Below, in pieces: positions 34,452 to 42,710 of a stretch of DNA of 48,086 nt. Numbering within the stretch: position 1 is the stretch's first letter; every line of letters begins with the position of its first letter. The DNA is taken from NCBI GenBank assembly GCA_014802265.1, contig JAAVCP010000007.1, forward strand, positions 5,695 through 53,780. The letters run 5' to 3'. The notes under the pieces were generated by a model that was given only the letters and a program-made list of their open reading frames with translations, was not told the DNA's origin and searched no databases. Source of the stretch: Bacteroides sp. (GTDB lineage Bacteria; Bacteroidota; Bacteroidia; Bacteroidales; Muribaculaceae). The position numbers were made by a program, and so were the translations under genes.

Positions 34452-35816
34452 TCATTTTTTGTAAAAGTGTAGCGGACCTCTTCCGTCACAGAATGTGAGA
34501 ACAGGACTGCCATAGAGATTCATCCCCTCGAAGGGGGTGGCTGAACCCAAGGAACAGAAGTTCTCCCCGACAACTTTACGCTCAGGTCTTAGATCAAGAA
34601 CTGTAAGATCTCCCTTCATTCCGACAGTGATGCCAGATGTAGCAGGAAGTCCTAAAATCTTACGGGGATTAATTGACATCAGTTCCACCATTCTTTCCAA
34701 TGAGATGATACCCGTTTTCACAAGGTGGGTATAGACAGCTGGGAAAGCAGTTTCGAGCCCGACAACTCCCATGGCACTTTTCTCAAGCCCCTTCGACTTT
34801 TCCTCTTTGGAATGGGGTGCATGATCAGTGGCGATCACATCTATTGTGCCATCTGCGATACCCTCGATAAGGGCTTCCATATCGGCACGGCTCCGCAAAG
34901 GGGGATTCATTTTGAAGCGACCGTCTTCCTGAAGGTCTTCGTCACAGAATACAAGATAATGCGGACCCGTCTCACAAGTAACATTTACTCCCCTTGCCTT
35001 TGCCTTGCGGATAAGGTCAACGCTCTCTTTAGTAGAAATATGGCACACATGCAACCTGCACCCTGTCTCTTCCGAAAGCCGAATGTCGCGTTCCACCTCT
35101 CTCCATTCTGATTCAGAGCATATTCCACGGTGGTTATGCATACGTGCATATTCTCCGTCATGAATATATCCCCCCTTCAGCAAAGAATTCACCTCGCAAT
35201 GTGCAGCAAGGATTTTTCCGGTCTTGGCAATTCCCTTCATTGCCTCACGCATCACTTCTTCGTCTTGTACCCCACTACCATCATCCGAGAAACCTGCTAC
35301 GAATGGGGCGAGAGCAAAATAATCTACAAGTTCATTACCCATTCTTTTCTTTGTGATGGTAGCGTAGGGAATAACCTGAACAACGGCATCTCTGTCTATA
35401 ATATCAAGTTGCTTTTGCAAATTTTCAAGAGAATCAGGTGCAGGGTTAAGGTTTGGCATTGTGCAGACAGTGGTGAATCCACCCATTGCAGCTGCGCGGC
35501 TACCTGTGGCAATTGTCTCCTTATATGAATAGCCCGGTTCACGAAAATGTACGTGCATATCCACCAGACCGGGTATCAGGTAACACTCGTCAACTTTATT
35601 AATAATAGTAGAGCCCATATCCGAAGGAGTGATAACATTGCTAATGTCTGTAACTTTTCCTTTATTTATGGCTACATCCATTTTTTTAAACTCTCCGTTG
35701 ATCCACACATTGGCTCCGGTAAATATCTGCATTGGCTCATTTCTGTGGTCAATAGTTGCCATATATTCATCGGTCGGAATGGAATTGGCAATAGATTGAG
35801 TGTTATTGTTGTCCAT
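34452..35816 (-). CDS. pyrC: Dihydroorotase
   Basis: A 454-residue zinc amidohydrolase closing carbamoyl aspartate to dihydroorotate. The metal site DMHVHFREPG (near residues 86-95), the ATDHAPHSKEEK loop and AHCEVNSLL are present. A possible alternative start is the later MQIFTGANVWINGEF (residue 29), where most homologues begin; the upstream 28 residues lack conserved features. It is the first gene of the pyr operon and lies behind the attenuator-like leader. Confidence 0.94.
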   Translation of the reverse strand: MDNNNTQSIANSIPTDEYMATIDHRNEPMQIFTGANVWINGEFKKMDVAINKGKVTDISNVITPSDMGSTIINKVDECYLIPGLVDMHVHFREPGYSYKETIATGSRAAAMGGFTTVCTMPNLNPAPDSLENLQKQLDIIDRDAVVQVIPYATITKKRMGNELVDYFALAPFVAGFSDDGSGVQDEEVMREAMKGIAKTGKILAAHCEVNSLLKGGYIHDGEYARMHNHRGICSESEWREVERDIRLSEETGCRLHVCHISTKESVDLIRKAKARGVNVTCETGPHYLVFCDEDLQEDGRFKMNPPLRSRADMEALIEGIADGTIDVIATDHAPHSKEEKSKGLEKSAMGVVGLETAFPAVYTHLVKTGIISLERMVELMSINPRKILGLPATSGITVGMKGDLTVLDLRPERKVVGENFCSLGSATPFEGMNLYGSPVLTFCDGRGPLHFYKK

Positions 35817-35877
35817 GAGATTTATTTTATTTTTCTTGTCAATTAAATAGTCATTAATTCAGGGGATAGAAGCTTGG

Positions 35878-35988
35878 CTAAGGGTATAAAAAAAGGCAAC
35901 TCACCAATGAGTTGCCCTTAATATCTTGGGAAAACGGAAGATTCCGGAGGCGGAGGCTTCCGTTTTGCATAGACTGCTTTGCCTGCAT
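35878..35988 (-). CDS. Putative leader peptide of the pyr operon
   Basis: A 36-codon frame beginning MQAKQSMQNGSLRLRNLPFS and ending LFLYP. It lies wholly in the 5' leader of pyrC and runs across the terminator hairpin, with its stop 8 bp after the T-run. The arrangement is like the pyrBI leader of E. coli, where translation of such an ORF follows RNA polymerase and controls the attenuator. Translation is not shown. Confidence 0.4.
   Translation of the reverse strand: MQAKQSMQNGSLRLRNLPFSQDIKGNSLVSCLFLYP
35895..35916 (-). terminator. Intrinsic terminator in the pyr operon leader (candidate attenuator)
   Basis: On the minus strand the 9-bp stem GGCAACTCA/TGAGTTGCC has loop TTGG and is followed by seven Ts (35888-35894). 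It lies 72 bp before pyrC and about 145 nt downstream of the predicted start of transcription. A second dyad, AAAACGGAAG/CTTCCGTTTT (35931-35966), lies just before it. Confidence 0.75.
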
Positions 35989-36041
35989 AACAAATGATAT
36001 TCCACTAATTGACAATGTTATCATTTCATTTATTTTGCCTG

Positions 36042-36073
36042 CAAAATTAATAATAATATCTGTTTCCGGCAAA
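36042..36073 (-). promoter_or_regulatory. Promoter of the pyr operon
   Basis: On the minus strand TTTG (36070-36073), 20-bp spacer, TAATTTTG (36042-36049), a full consensus match. Transcription would start near 36036 and give a leader of about 220 nt before pyrC. Confidence 0.8.
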
Positions 36074-36133
36074 TAAAAATAACAATTACCCTATAAATTT
36101 ATATGAAATTGCCGAAACCTCAATAAAATGTTG

Positions 36134-36141
36134 TAACTTTA
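36134..36141 (+). promoter_or_regulatory. Weak promoter candidate of the GH95 gene
   Basis: TAACTTTA, one base from the -7 consensus, lies 38 bp before the start codon. A TTG at 36109 is 22 bp away, so spacing is not ideal. It would stand back to back with the pyr promoter. Confidence 0.4.
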
Positions 36142-36179
36142 CCACAAGTAATCATAGTAGAAAATCAATACCCATATTC

Positions 36180-38585
36180 ATGAAACTAAGATATGTATTA
36201 ATCGGCACAATAGCATTTGCCTACACTGCTGCCATGTCAGCAGAAAACCTCATTCTGCATTATGATCGCCCACCTGAATTTTTTGAAGAGGCGTTAGTAA
36301 TCGGCAATGGTAAGTTAGGAGCCACAGTATACAGTGGCATCAACAGCGACCGTCTTTCCCTTAACGACATTACCCTATGGACTGGAGAACCTGACACCAT
36401 AACCCTTGCCGACGGTACCCGGGATCTTAAGATTGTAAGAGAGTTGCTTGATAAGAATGACTATAAGGGAGCCGAGCAAGCAAATAAAAAACTGCAAGGT
36501 CACTACTCAGAAAATTACCAGCCACTCGGTAATCTCATAATCAATTACAATAATAGCGGCAGAGCTGAAAATTTCTATCGCCAACTCGACATCAGTGATG
36601 CAATAGCATCTGCAAATTTTGATATTGAAGGAACAAAAGAGTTGCGCGAATATTTCGTATCTTCTCCTGACTCTGTAATAGTAGTCAAAATAACTTCACC
36701 CAAGGGTTTAGATTTCAATCTCTCTTATAATTCACTTTTGCCAACTGAAGTGAATGCAGACGGCAATGAAATAATAATAGACGGGTATAGTGCATGGCAT
36801 TCCTATCCGGGCTATTTAAATAGCAAACCAATTGATGAGAGACTTGTTTATGACAAGAACCGTGGCATACATTTCCGAACTATTGTGCGTGTGTCGGCAC
36901 CTGACAGCGAACTGACTGATGCTGACGGAACAATAAGCGTAACAGGTGGTAAAGAAGCAATTATTTTAATTTCAAATGAGACAAGTTTCAACGGCTTTGA
37001 CAAAGAGCCAGTGAAAGAAGGGAAAGATTATCAAAATATTGTATATCGCAATATTGAGAAAGCAGAGGCAAAGGCTTACGATGAACTCAAAGAAAGACAT
37101 ATCGCCGACCACCGCTATTTCTTTGACCGTGTATCAATAGACTTGGGTGAGACTGCTCCTGAAATTAAGGTTTTACCTACCGACATACAGCTGCGTCTAT
37201 ATACTGACGAGAATCAATCTAACCCTGACCTGGAGGAATTGTATTTCCAATATGGTCGCTACCTGTTGATCTCATGCTCCCGTACACCGGGTGTTCCTGC
37301 TAACCTGCAAGGTCTATGGAATGAAAAGATTTTACCACCGTGGAGCAGCAACTACACTACAAACATAAATTTGGAAGAAAATTATTGGCTCGCTGAGAAC
37401 ACCAATCTCCCGGAAATGCATGAATCTTTGATCAATTTCATCAGAAATCTCTCCGTCAATGGAGAAAAGACAGCTAAACAACTTTATGGAATCAACAGAG
37501 GATGGATGCTCGGACATAACACTGATATATGGGCAATGAGCTGCCCTGTAGGTCTTAATGAAGGAGACCCAATGTGGGCAAATTGGAATATGGGCGGAGC
37601 TTGGGTTGTCACCCACATCTGGGACAGGTATACCTTCAATCAGGATAAAGATTTCCTGGCGGATAATTATGACCTTCTCAAAAGGGCAGCTGAATTCTCC
37701 ATGGACTGGCTTGTGGAAAAAGACGGATATCTTATGACCTCTCCCGGCACATCTCCTGAAAACCGTTTCAGGACACCCGAAGGATATGAGCTTGCCACAG
37801 GTTATGGCACTACCTCCGATAATGCCATGATTAGGGAATGTCTTGAAGATGCCATAAAAGCTGCCAATATATTGGGAAAAGACGAGGCGTTTGTCAAACG
37901 GGCTGAAGGAGTATTAGACCGCCTTCCGCCTTATAAAATTGGGAAAAACGGAGGTCTGCAGGAATGGTATATCGACTGGGACGAACAAGACCCTCACCAT
38001 CGTCATCAGTCACATCTTTTCGGTCTGTATCCGGGGCATCATATCTCTTTAGAATCTACACCGGAGATTGCTGACGCGGCTCATAAGACACTTGAGTTGC
38101 GTGGTCCGGAATCAACCGGGTGGAGCACAGGGTGGCGCGTAAACCTATACTCACGTCTGAAAGATTCTGAAATGGCGTATGCAACCTATCGCAAATTACT
38201 AAAGTATATCAGTCCCGACGACTATAAAGGTGACGATGCCAGACGTGGAGGTGGCACCTATCCCAATCTCCTTGACGCACATGCACCATTTCAGATTGAT
38301 GGTAATTTCGGTGGGGCTGCCGGTGTAGCTGAGATGTTAATTCAGTCTACTCCGGAAAAAGTTACCCTTCTCCCGGCATTACCGTTTGCCTGGAAAGACG
38401 GCAACGTAAGCGGACTCCGTGCAAGAGGAGGCTTCACTGTGAATATGGCTTGGAAAGATGGGAAGGTCACTGAAGCAACCCTCACCTCCTCTACCGGTGG
38501 AGCAACAGAGGTATATTTCAATGGAAAATCCATCCCGATTTCCCTTAAAGCCGGAGAAACTATTTCCATCAACCCCAACAAATAG
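36180..38585 (+). CDS. GH95 family alpha-L-fucosidase / glycoside hydrolase, exported
   Basis: An 801-residue secreted glycoside hydrolase. The signal peptide is about residues 1-20 (VLIGTIAFAYTAAMSAENL). The GH95 N-terminal domain shows PPEFFEEALVIGNGKLGATV and LNDITLWTGEPD. The catalytic (alpha/alpha)6 barrel shows GVPANLQGLWNEKILPPWSS, the tract around NYTTNINLEENYWLAE and the HRHQSHLFGLYPGHHISLES region with the acid residue, ending with QIDGNFGGAAGVAEML. It should remove fucose or related sugars from host or plant glycans. No SusC/D pair is in the window, so this is a stand-alone gene. Confidence 0.93.
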   Translation: MKLRYVLIGTIAFAYTAAMSAENLILHYDRPPEFFEEALVIGNGKLGATVYSGINSDRLSLNDITLWTGEPDTITLADGTRDLKIVRELLDKNDYKGAEQANKKLQGHYSENYQPLGNLIINYNNSGRAENFYRQLDISDAIASANFDIEGTKELREYFVSSPDSVIVVKITSPKGLDFNLSYNSLLPTEVNADGNEIIIDGYSAWHSYPGYLNSKPIDERLVYDKNRGIHFRTIVRVSAPDSELTDADGTISVTGGKEAIILISNETSFNGFDKEPVKEGKDYQNIVYRNIEKAEAKAYDELKERHIADHRYFFDRVSIDLGETAPEIKVLPTDIQLRLYTDENQSNPDLEELYFQYGRYLLISCSRTPGVPANLQGLWNEKILPPWSSNYTTNINLEENYWLAENTNLPEMHESLINFIRNLSVNGEKTAKQLYGINRGWMLGHNTDIWAMSCPVGLNEGDPMWANWNMGGAWVVTHIWDRYTFNQDKDFLADNYDLLKRAAEFSMDWLVEKDGYLMTSPGTSPENRFRTPEGYELATGYGTTSDNAMIRECLEDAIKAANILGKDEAFVKRAEGVLDRLPPYKIGKNGGLQEWYIDWDEQDPHHRHQSHLFGLYPGHHISLESTPEIADAAHKTLELRGPESTGWSTGWRVNLYSRLKDSEMAYATYRKLLKYISPDDYKGDDARRGGGTYPNLLDAHAPFQIDGNFGGAAGVAEMLIQSTPEKVTLLPALPFAWKDGNVSGLRARGGFTVNMAWKDGKVTEATLTSSTGGATEVYFNGKSIPISLKAGETISINPNK

Positions 38586-38619
38586 TTATTCCCACCCTGG
38601 GAAAGCCTCCCTTAAATCA

Positions 38620-38750
38620 TGATAATGAGTGTGCAGCAAAATTCCGAATTTTGCTGCACACTCATTATCACATATCCCTTCTGCCTAAATCCTTATCCTC
38701 TATATATTATACCTCCCTCTCGCATTCTGTGAGTGAACCCACAGGCTCAC
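38620..38750 (-). repeat. Hairpin repeat element, copy B (inverted)
   Basis: A perfect 25-bp-arm hairpin (38620-38670, one-base centre) whose core CAAAATTCCGAATTTTG is identical to that of copy A, about 50 bp of spacer, the conserved GCATTCTGTGA run (CACAGAATGC family on the minus strand) and a smaller dyad GTGAG/CTCAC (38729-38750). The order is copy A reversed. It separates the convergent GH95 and aminopeptidase genes. Confidence 0.7.
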
Positions 38751-38800
38751 TACTCCGTGAGTTGCATGACTGACGAATAATGGCAGCCGTTTTCACAACA

Positions 38801-40198
38801 TTAGTTTTCCGGAGCAAACATAGGATCCCAAGCGGGAAGTAATTCGGGGGTTTGCTTCAGTATCTTAAGAATGTCAGCAGGCACGTATTTTTTATTGACC
38901 ACCAATCGGAACATATACTCGTCAAACCATTTATCGGTCAGAATCAGATGCCCGTCATTAGCACCCGGTCCCCAACTGTTTTCAACCATCCATTTGGTCG
39001 GCTTACCATTTTCATCAATATCAACAGCCACAAGTGTCATAGCGTGAGACGATGCGCTGTCGAAGGTTCGGATACGGTCAGCTTTATCCATCCCGAAATT
39101 CACACCGAAAAGCGAATTATAGTCATAATTACCCGGGTCAAGCAAGCCGCGATCACGGTCAAGGAACTTACCCACATCACAAGAGAAATACATCATCTCG
39201 TCACCCTTAATACTCTCAATCGCCATCTTCTTTATATCCTCAACAGGAAGATTGATATAGGTCCAATTCTCACCGTCGTATGTGTGGCGGTCATAGTCTA
39301 TCTCATAAAGCTTATAATATTCGCGAGTAGGATCATTCATAAGCATCACATAACCGTTCTTAAGATCATTGCCCGCGAATTCTTTATAAAATTCCTGCGG
39401 AGTATAGGTCTTTGTGCTCACCACTTTTCCGTCTTTATCCTTACGTGTCCAGATAAATTCAGTTGGAGGCACACCAAGAGTCAGTGACAAAATACGGTAT
39501 ACATCAGCCAAAACAGACTCCTTCTCCTGAGCAATAGCTGCAGCCGAGGCACCCTCTGCCTGCATACGGCGAAGTTTGAGACCACCCTCACGCAGTTTTC
39601 TGCTAACCATACGACCCATTTTTGCAGAATTAGAACTTGAATATGTCTCAACCATTGCACTCTTTGGCACAATTCCATATTTAGTCAGGTTGTCCGCAAG
39701 TCCGGTATACTGTCCTCCGTCACTCAAAGGATGCTGAAACAGCCATTCCACCTTCTTGTCATCATACGGAAGATTTGACGTATCAATCACCGCCTGAAGA
39801 AAAAGATTTGCCTTCTCGAGCTGATCATAAAAGAAATTATAGTTTTGCGACAGCTCAAGTTGAGGAATATCATGCTCTGCCATCATTTGAGCACGCAGTA
39901 CGTTTAGACCGGTAAAAAGCCAGCACCGCCCTGACGATTTCTGATTGGTAATACCCTTACTTTTAACACGGTGAGAGAAATTATCATCATATAAGTTCTT
40001 ATTTTCAGCACTTGTGGCAAGCACATCAATATCCGTGCTGTTCAATGCGTTACGCAGAGCCTTGTCATTGGCATCGTTCTTAAATGAAGCACGCAGACGG
40101 CTCATCATAGCATTGTCAATCCCACCGTTTTTCGGTGCATCAGCAAATGCGTACAGCCCAGCTACACCTATAATTGCCGACAGAAAAATCCTTTTCAT
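38801..40198 (-). CDS. C1B-family cysteine aminopeptidase (bleomycin hydrolase/PepC-like), exported
   Basis: A 465-residue papain-like peptidase with the bleomycin-hydrolase layout. A signal peptide (LSAIIGVAGLYAFADA) places it in the periplasm or outside, unlike cytosolic PepC. The catalytic cysteine lies in KSSGRCWLFTGLNVLR (near residue 93), the histidine in SSHAMTLVAVDI, and the asparagine in WMVENSWGPG. Bacteroidales have several exported enzymes of this kind that trim peptides. It reads towards the GH95 gene and has its own promoter. Confidence 0.93.
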   Translation of the reverse strand: MKRIFLSAIIGVAGLYAFADAPKNGGIDNAMMSRLRASFKNDANDKALRNALNSTDIDVLATSAENKNLYDDNFSHRVKSKGITNQKSSGRCWLFTGLNVLRAQMMAEHDIPQLELSQNYNFFYDQLEKANLFLQAVIDTSNLPYDDKKVEWLFQHPLSDGGQYTGLADNLTKYGIVPKSAMVETYSSSNSAKMGRMVSRKLREGGLKLRRMQAEGASAAAIAQEKESVLADVYRILSLTLGVPPTEFIWTRKDKDGKVVSTKTYTPQEFYKEFAGNDLKNGYVMLMNDPTREYYKLYEIDYDRHTYDGENWTYINLPVEDIKKMAIESIKGDEMMYFSCDVGKFLDRDRGLLDPGNYDYNSLFGVNFGMDKADRIRTFDSASSHAMTLVAVDIDENGKPTKWMVENSWGPGANDGHLILTDKWFDEYMFRLVVNKKYVPADILKILKQTPELLPAWDPMFAPEN

Positions 40199-40230
40199 GG
40201 TCTATAATTTATAATTTTATATTTTGGAAG

Positions 40231-40262
40231 CGAATTTAATCAATTATTTCCTCTCCCGCAAA
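40231..40262 (-). promoter_or_regulatory. Promoter of the C1B aminopeptidase gene
   Basis: Minus-strand TTTG (40259-40262), 20-bp spacer, TAAATTCG (40231-40238), one base from the -7 consensus. The start codon follows 33 bp later. Confidence 0.6.
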
Positions 40263-40275
40263 TTTTGAAGATTAC

Positions 40276-41475
40276 TTAATATAGAAATCCAAGAAGCCAC
40301 ATTGGAATCTTGTTACCAATCCCGGTCTCAATATTGTCAGCAATAACATAGCTGTTTGGCTTATCTGCAATCTGGGAAAACCCTTTTCCTTTACCACCAA
40401 CCTCAAACAAATAATTACGGTCAAGTAGAAAGTCTCCCTCCTTGGCAGCAAATAATTGACCTACAAAACTAAGCATTGAGGCAACAAAGCTTTCTCTTAC
40501 CGTCCCGGCTTTGTTAATAATACCGAGTGCCTGCATCACAGATGGGTTATCAAAGAGTATTTTCTCTGGCTTGGATGCTCGTTTTGGTTGGGTAGTGGAA
40601 TCCATAAGGGTTCGGAGTATTGCCCCGTCATTTAATAATGTGAAGAACTTCATCAGTTGATTCCTGGTTACCCCGACATCTCTTGATAAGGTTGTCATAT
40701 TGGGTACAAAAGGTACCTGCTCGGCAAGCACTACAAGCAATTTCTTAAGTTTCAGCTGCGTCTCATATTCAATAGAGGTAATCGCCGGTATGTCAATATC
40801 AATCACCGATAATACGAGCCTCTCTACCCTCTGGGCATAAGTTATCTCCGAACTCTCCATAAAGAAAGGATAATAACCTTTCTTCAGGTATTTCTCAAAT
40901 TCCCCTATTACTCGAATATTGGAGATTATATTAGATGCCAAATAACGATGATTGCTAATAATATCCGAAAGACTGATAGGATTCAATTCATAGTTACCGG
41001 TAAAATTCAGGTATTCACGGAACGACAGACCACGCAAATCATAAATTGCAACACGACGTGAGAGATCCGCAACCTTACTATTCAGATGGAGTAACGATGA
41101 ACCCGTGAACACTATATATAAGCTGGGATAACTATCATAAATATTTTTCAACTCTTGTTCCCAATTTGGACGCGGATACAGATGCACCTCATCAAGATAA
41201 AGGTGTGTTCCTCCGTGCTTATAGTGATAATCCGCAAGCTCCACAATGGTGTGATCATTGAAAAAAAGCTGATCGAGCGAGGCGTAAACTCCCTTCTCTC
41301 CATTTTCCTTACATCGCTGTTTCAACATCGTTGTCTTACCTACACCACGTGCTCCCTTAATCATGATCAGTCTGTCACTCCATGCAATAATATCATATAA
41401 GTAACGTCGGAATGGTGTATTGAGATCCTCTGTCAGACGTGCCGATATTTCATATATTCGCTCCATATCATTCAA
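40276..41475 (-). CDS. P-loop ATPase of the DUF4143 type
   Basis: A 399-residue ATPase. Walker A is IKGARGVGKTTMLKQ (residues about 38-52) and Walker B is HLYLDEVHLYPRP (about 91-103), followed by IVFTGSSLLHL. The last third (about 285-399) has the winged and nuclease-like DUF4143 shape with LPDNPSVMQALG-like residues (here ILFDNPSVMQAL). Such proteins are widespread, self-contained and often mobile. Their role is unclear; links to toxin-like or DNA-processing roles are proposed. Palindromic repeats lie over its promoter. Confidence 0.88.
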   Translation of the reverse strand: MNDMERIYEISARLTEDLNTPFRRYLYDIIAWSDRLIMIKGARGVGKTTMLKQRCKENGEKGVYASLDQLFFNDHTIVELADYHYKHGGTHLYLDEVHLYPRPNWEQELKNIYDSYPSLYIVFTGSSLLHLNSKVADLSRRVAIYDLRGLSFREYLNFTGNYELNPISLSDIISNHRYLASNIISNIRVIGEFEKYLKKGYYPFFMESSEITYAQRVERLVLSVIDIDIPAITSIEYETQLKLKKLLVVLAEQVPFVPNMTTLSRDVGVTRNQLMKFFTLLNDGAILRTLMDSTTQPKRASKPEKILFDNPSVMQALGIINKAGTVRESFVASMLSFVGQLFAAKEGDFLLDRNYLFEVGGKGKGFSQIADKPNSYVIADNIETGIGNKIPMWLLGFLY

Positions 41476-41482
41476 ATTTTCA

Positions 41483-41547
41483 CAAAGTTACAAATATTTT
41501 CTTTACAAAGAAAGGAATATGCCAAATTATTTTCTTTACAAAGAAAA
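41483..41547 (-). promoter_or_regulatory. Promoter of the DUF4143 ATPase with two palindromic operator copies
   Basis: A -7 element TAACTTTG (41483-41490, minus strand) lies 7 bp before the ATG. Two copies of TTTTCTTTACAAAGAAA, a near palindrome, lie at 41497-41513 and 41530-41547, 33 bp apart. The first covers the zone between -7 and -33, so a bound protein would block RNA polymerase. The leader is at most about 10 nt. Confidence 0.6.
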
Positions 41548-41758
41548 CTCGCCCTTAACTCTCTGTTTTATCATCACTTATAATCCCATCTTTTAATAGA
41601 CGAAACTTAAACAAATCTCACAATAATCTTTTTGTATATTGGTTAGATACAACCAACCCTCCTACCTATACTTGACTTAACTACTAATCATTTTTTCAAA
41701 TCATAACTTTACAAACTTATAACTTGTTATATTTGCATAATTTAATTAACTTTGCACT

Positions 41759-42280
41759 ATGAAAACTACTGATCAGATACTCAAAATTAGAGCTACTGTA
41801 TTATATGTGCTTAATGCTTTCCCAAAAAGGAGTGGACTACATAAAACTATTTAAGATTCTGTATTTTACTCAACGCCAACATTTAGTGGAATATGATCGA
41901 ACTATTTTTGATGACACTTTTCAAGCCCGTCAATTTGGACCCGTCTCTGGCTTTATTCGTAAAGGTTTAAAATTAAAGGAATTATCAAAAAACTTTCTCC
42001 TGATTTTGAATTATTTGGTAATGGAATAGATATAGAGATTAATCCCAAATGCCAAATTATAAAATCAGCTCAACAGGCTGATTTGGATGAATTGTCTTTA
42101 TCGGAAATAAGATGTCTTGACCGATTTATAACCGAATTCAAAGACATGGAATCTAATAAGGTATCAGCCATTTCTCATGAAGATTCAGCATGTAATGGAA
42201 GAGTCTCGACAAGTAAAACTCAGCTTCACGACTCTGACCAATATTCACCAAAGCTCAAGAAAAGATACGGCTGGATATAA
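41759..42280 (+). pseudogene. Panacea-type (SocA/DUF4065-like) antitoxin gene with two frameshifts
   Basis: Three pieces line up in one direction: MKTTDQILKIRATVLYVLNA in frame 1, KGVDYIKLFKILYFTQRQHL with RQFGPVSGFIRKG in a second frame, and DIEINPKCQIIKSAQQADLD with later EIRCLDRFITEFKD back in the first. The middle piece is the signature of the Panacea domain, found in antitoxins. The shifts fall at runs of A (near 41824 and 41982). No toxin partner is next to it. A -7 element TAACTTTG at 41747-41754 lies only 4 bp before the ATG, so the original message was probably leaderless. Confidence 0.65.
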
Positions 42281-42710
42281 CTTCCTATCCAATTCAAAAT
42301 TTACCATACTTAATTGATTCCTTTCCAAAAGTGATAATTTTAACCCACTTTTGGAAAGAAATCAACCGTTTATAGGTATCTTTACTTAAAATTACAACCC
42401 AAATTTATTATCCCTTGTATACTATTACTTTGATAAATTTACTGATAAGATGTTTTAAGTAGTATCTAAAATGCTATTGGTATAAAAGTTAATACCCTCC
42501 AACGAGAGATTCTTCCTACATTCACCTAATCACTCATTAATCTTAATCAGTTGATAACTTTTGGATAATCTCATTAATTTAATGATTAGCTTGATTTCAA
42601 AGTCTACTGAAAATAAGTTTCCTTCGCTATCAACTATCACACGTACTCTTTTACATCTTTTAAAAATTTTATAAGGAATAAGATAAGAGCCTATTCCTTT
42701 TATTTGAAAT
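42281..42710. other. A+T-rich gap without a gene
   Basis: No frame with coding character is seen between the Panacea remnant and the end of the 734-residue gene. Several A+T-rich stretches and short inverted words occur, but no hairpin with a T-run convincing enough to call a terminator. Confidence 0.5.

Noticed and set aside
35895..35966. PyrR-binding RNA loop in the pyr leader
   Set aside because: The hairpin loops do not match the PyrR-binding consensus, and no pyrR gene is in the window; the PyrE and ComF phosphoribosyltransferase folds nearby are not PyrR.
38852..39487. 211-residue plus-strand frame
   Set aside because: It is antisense to the C1B aminopeptidase, whose catalytic triad is intact.
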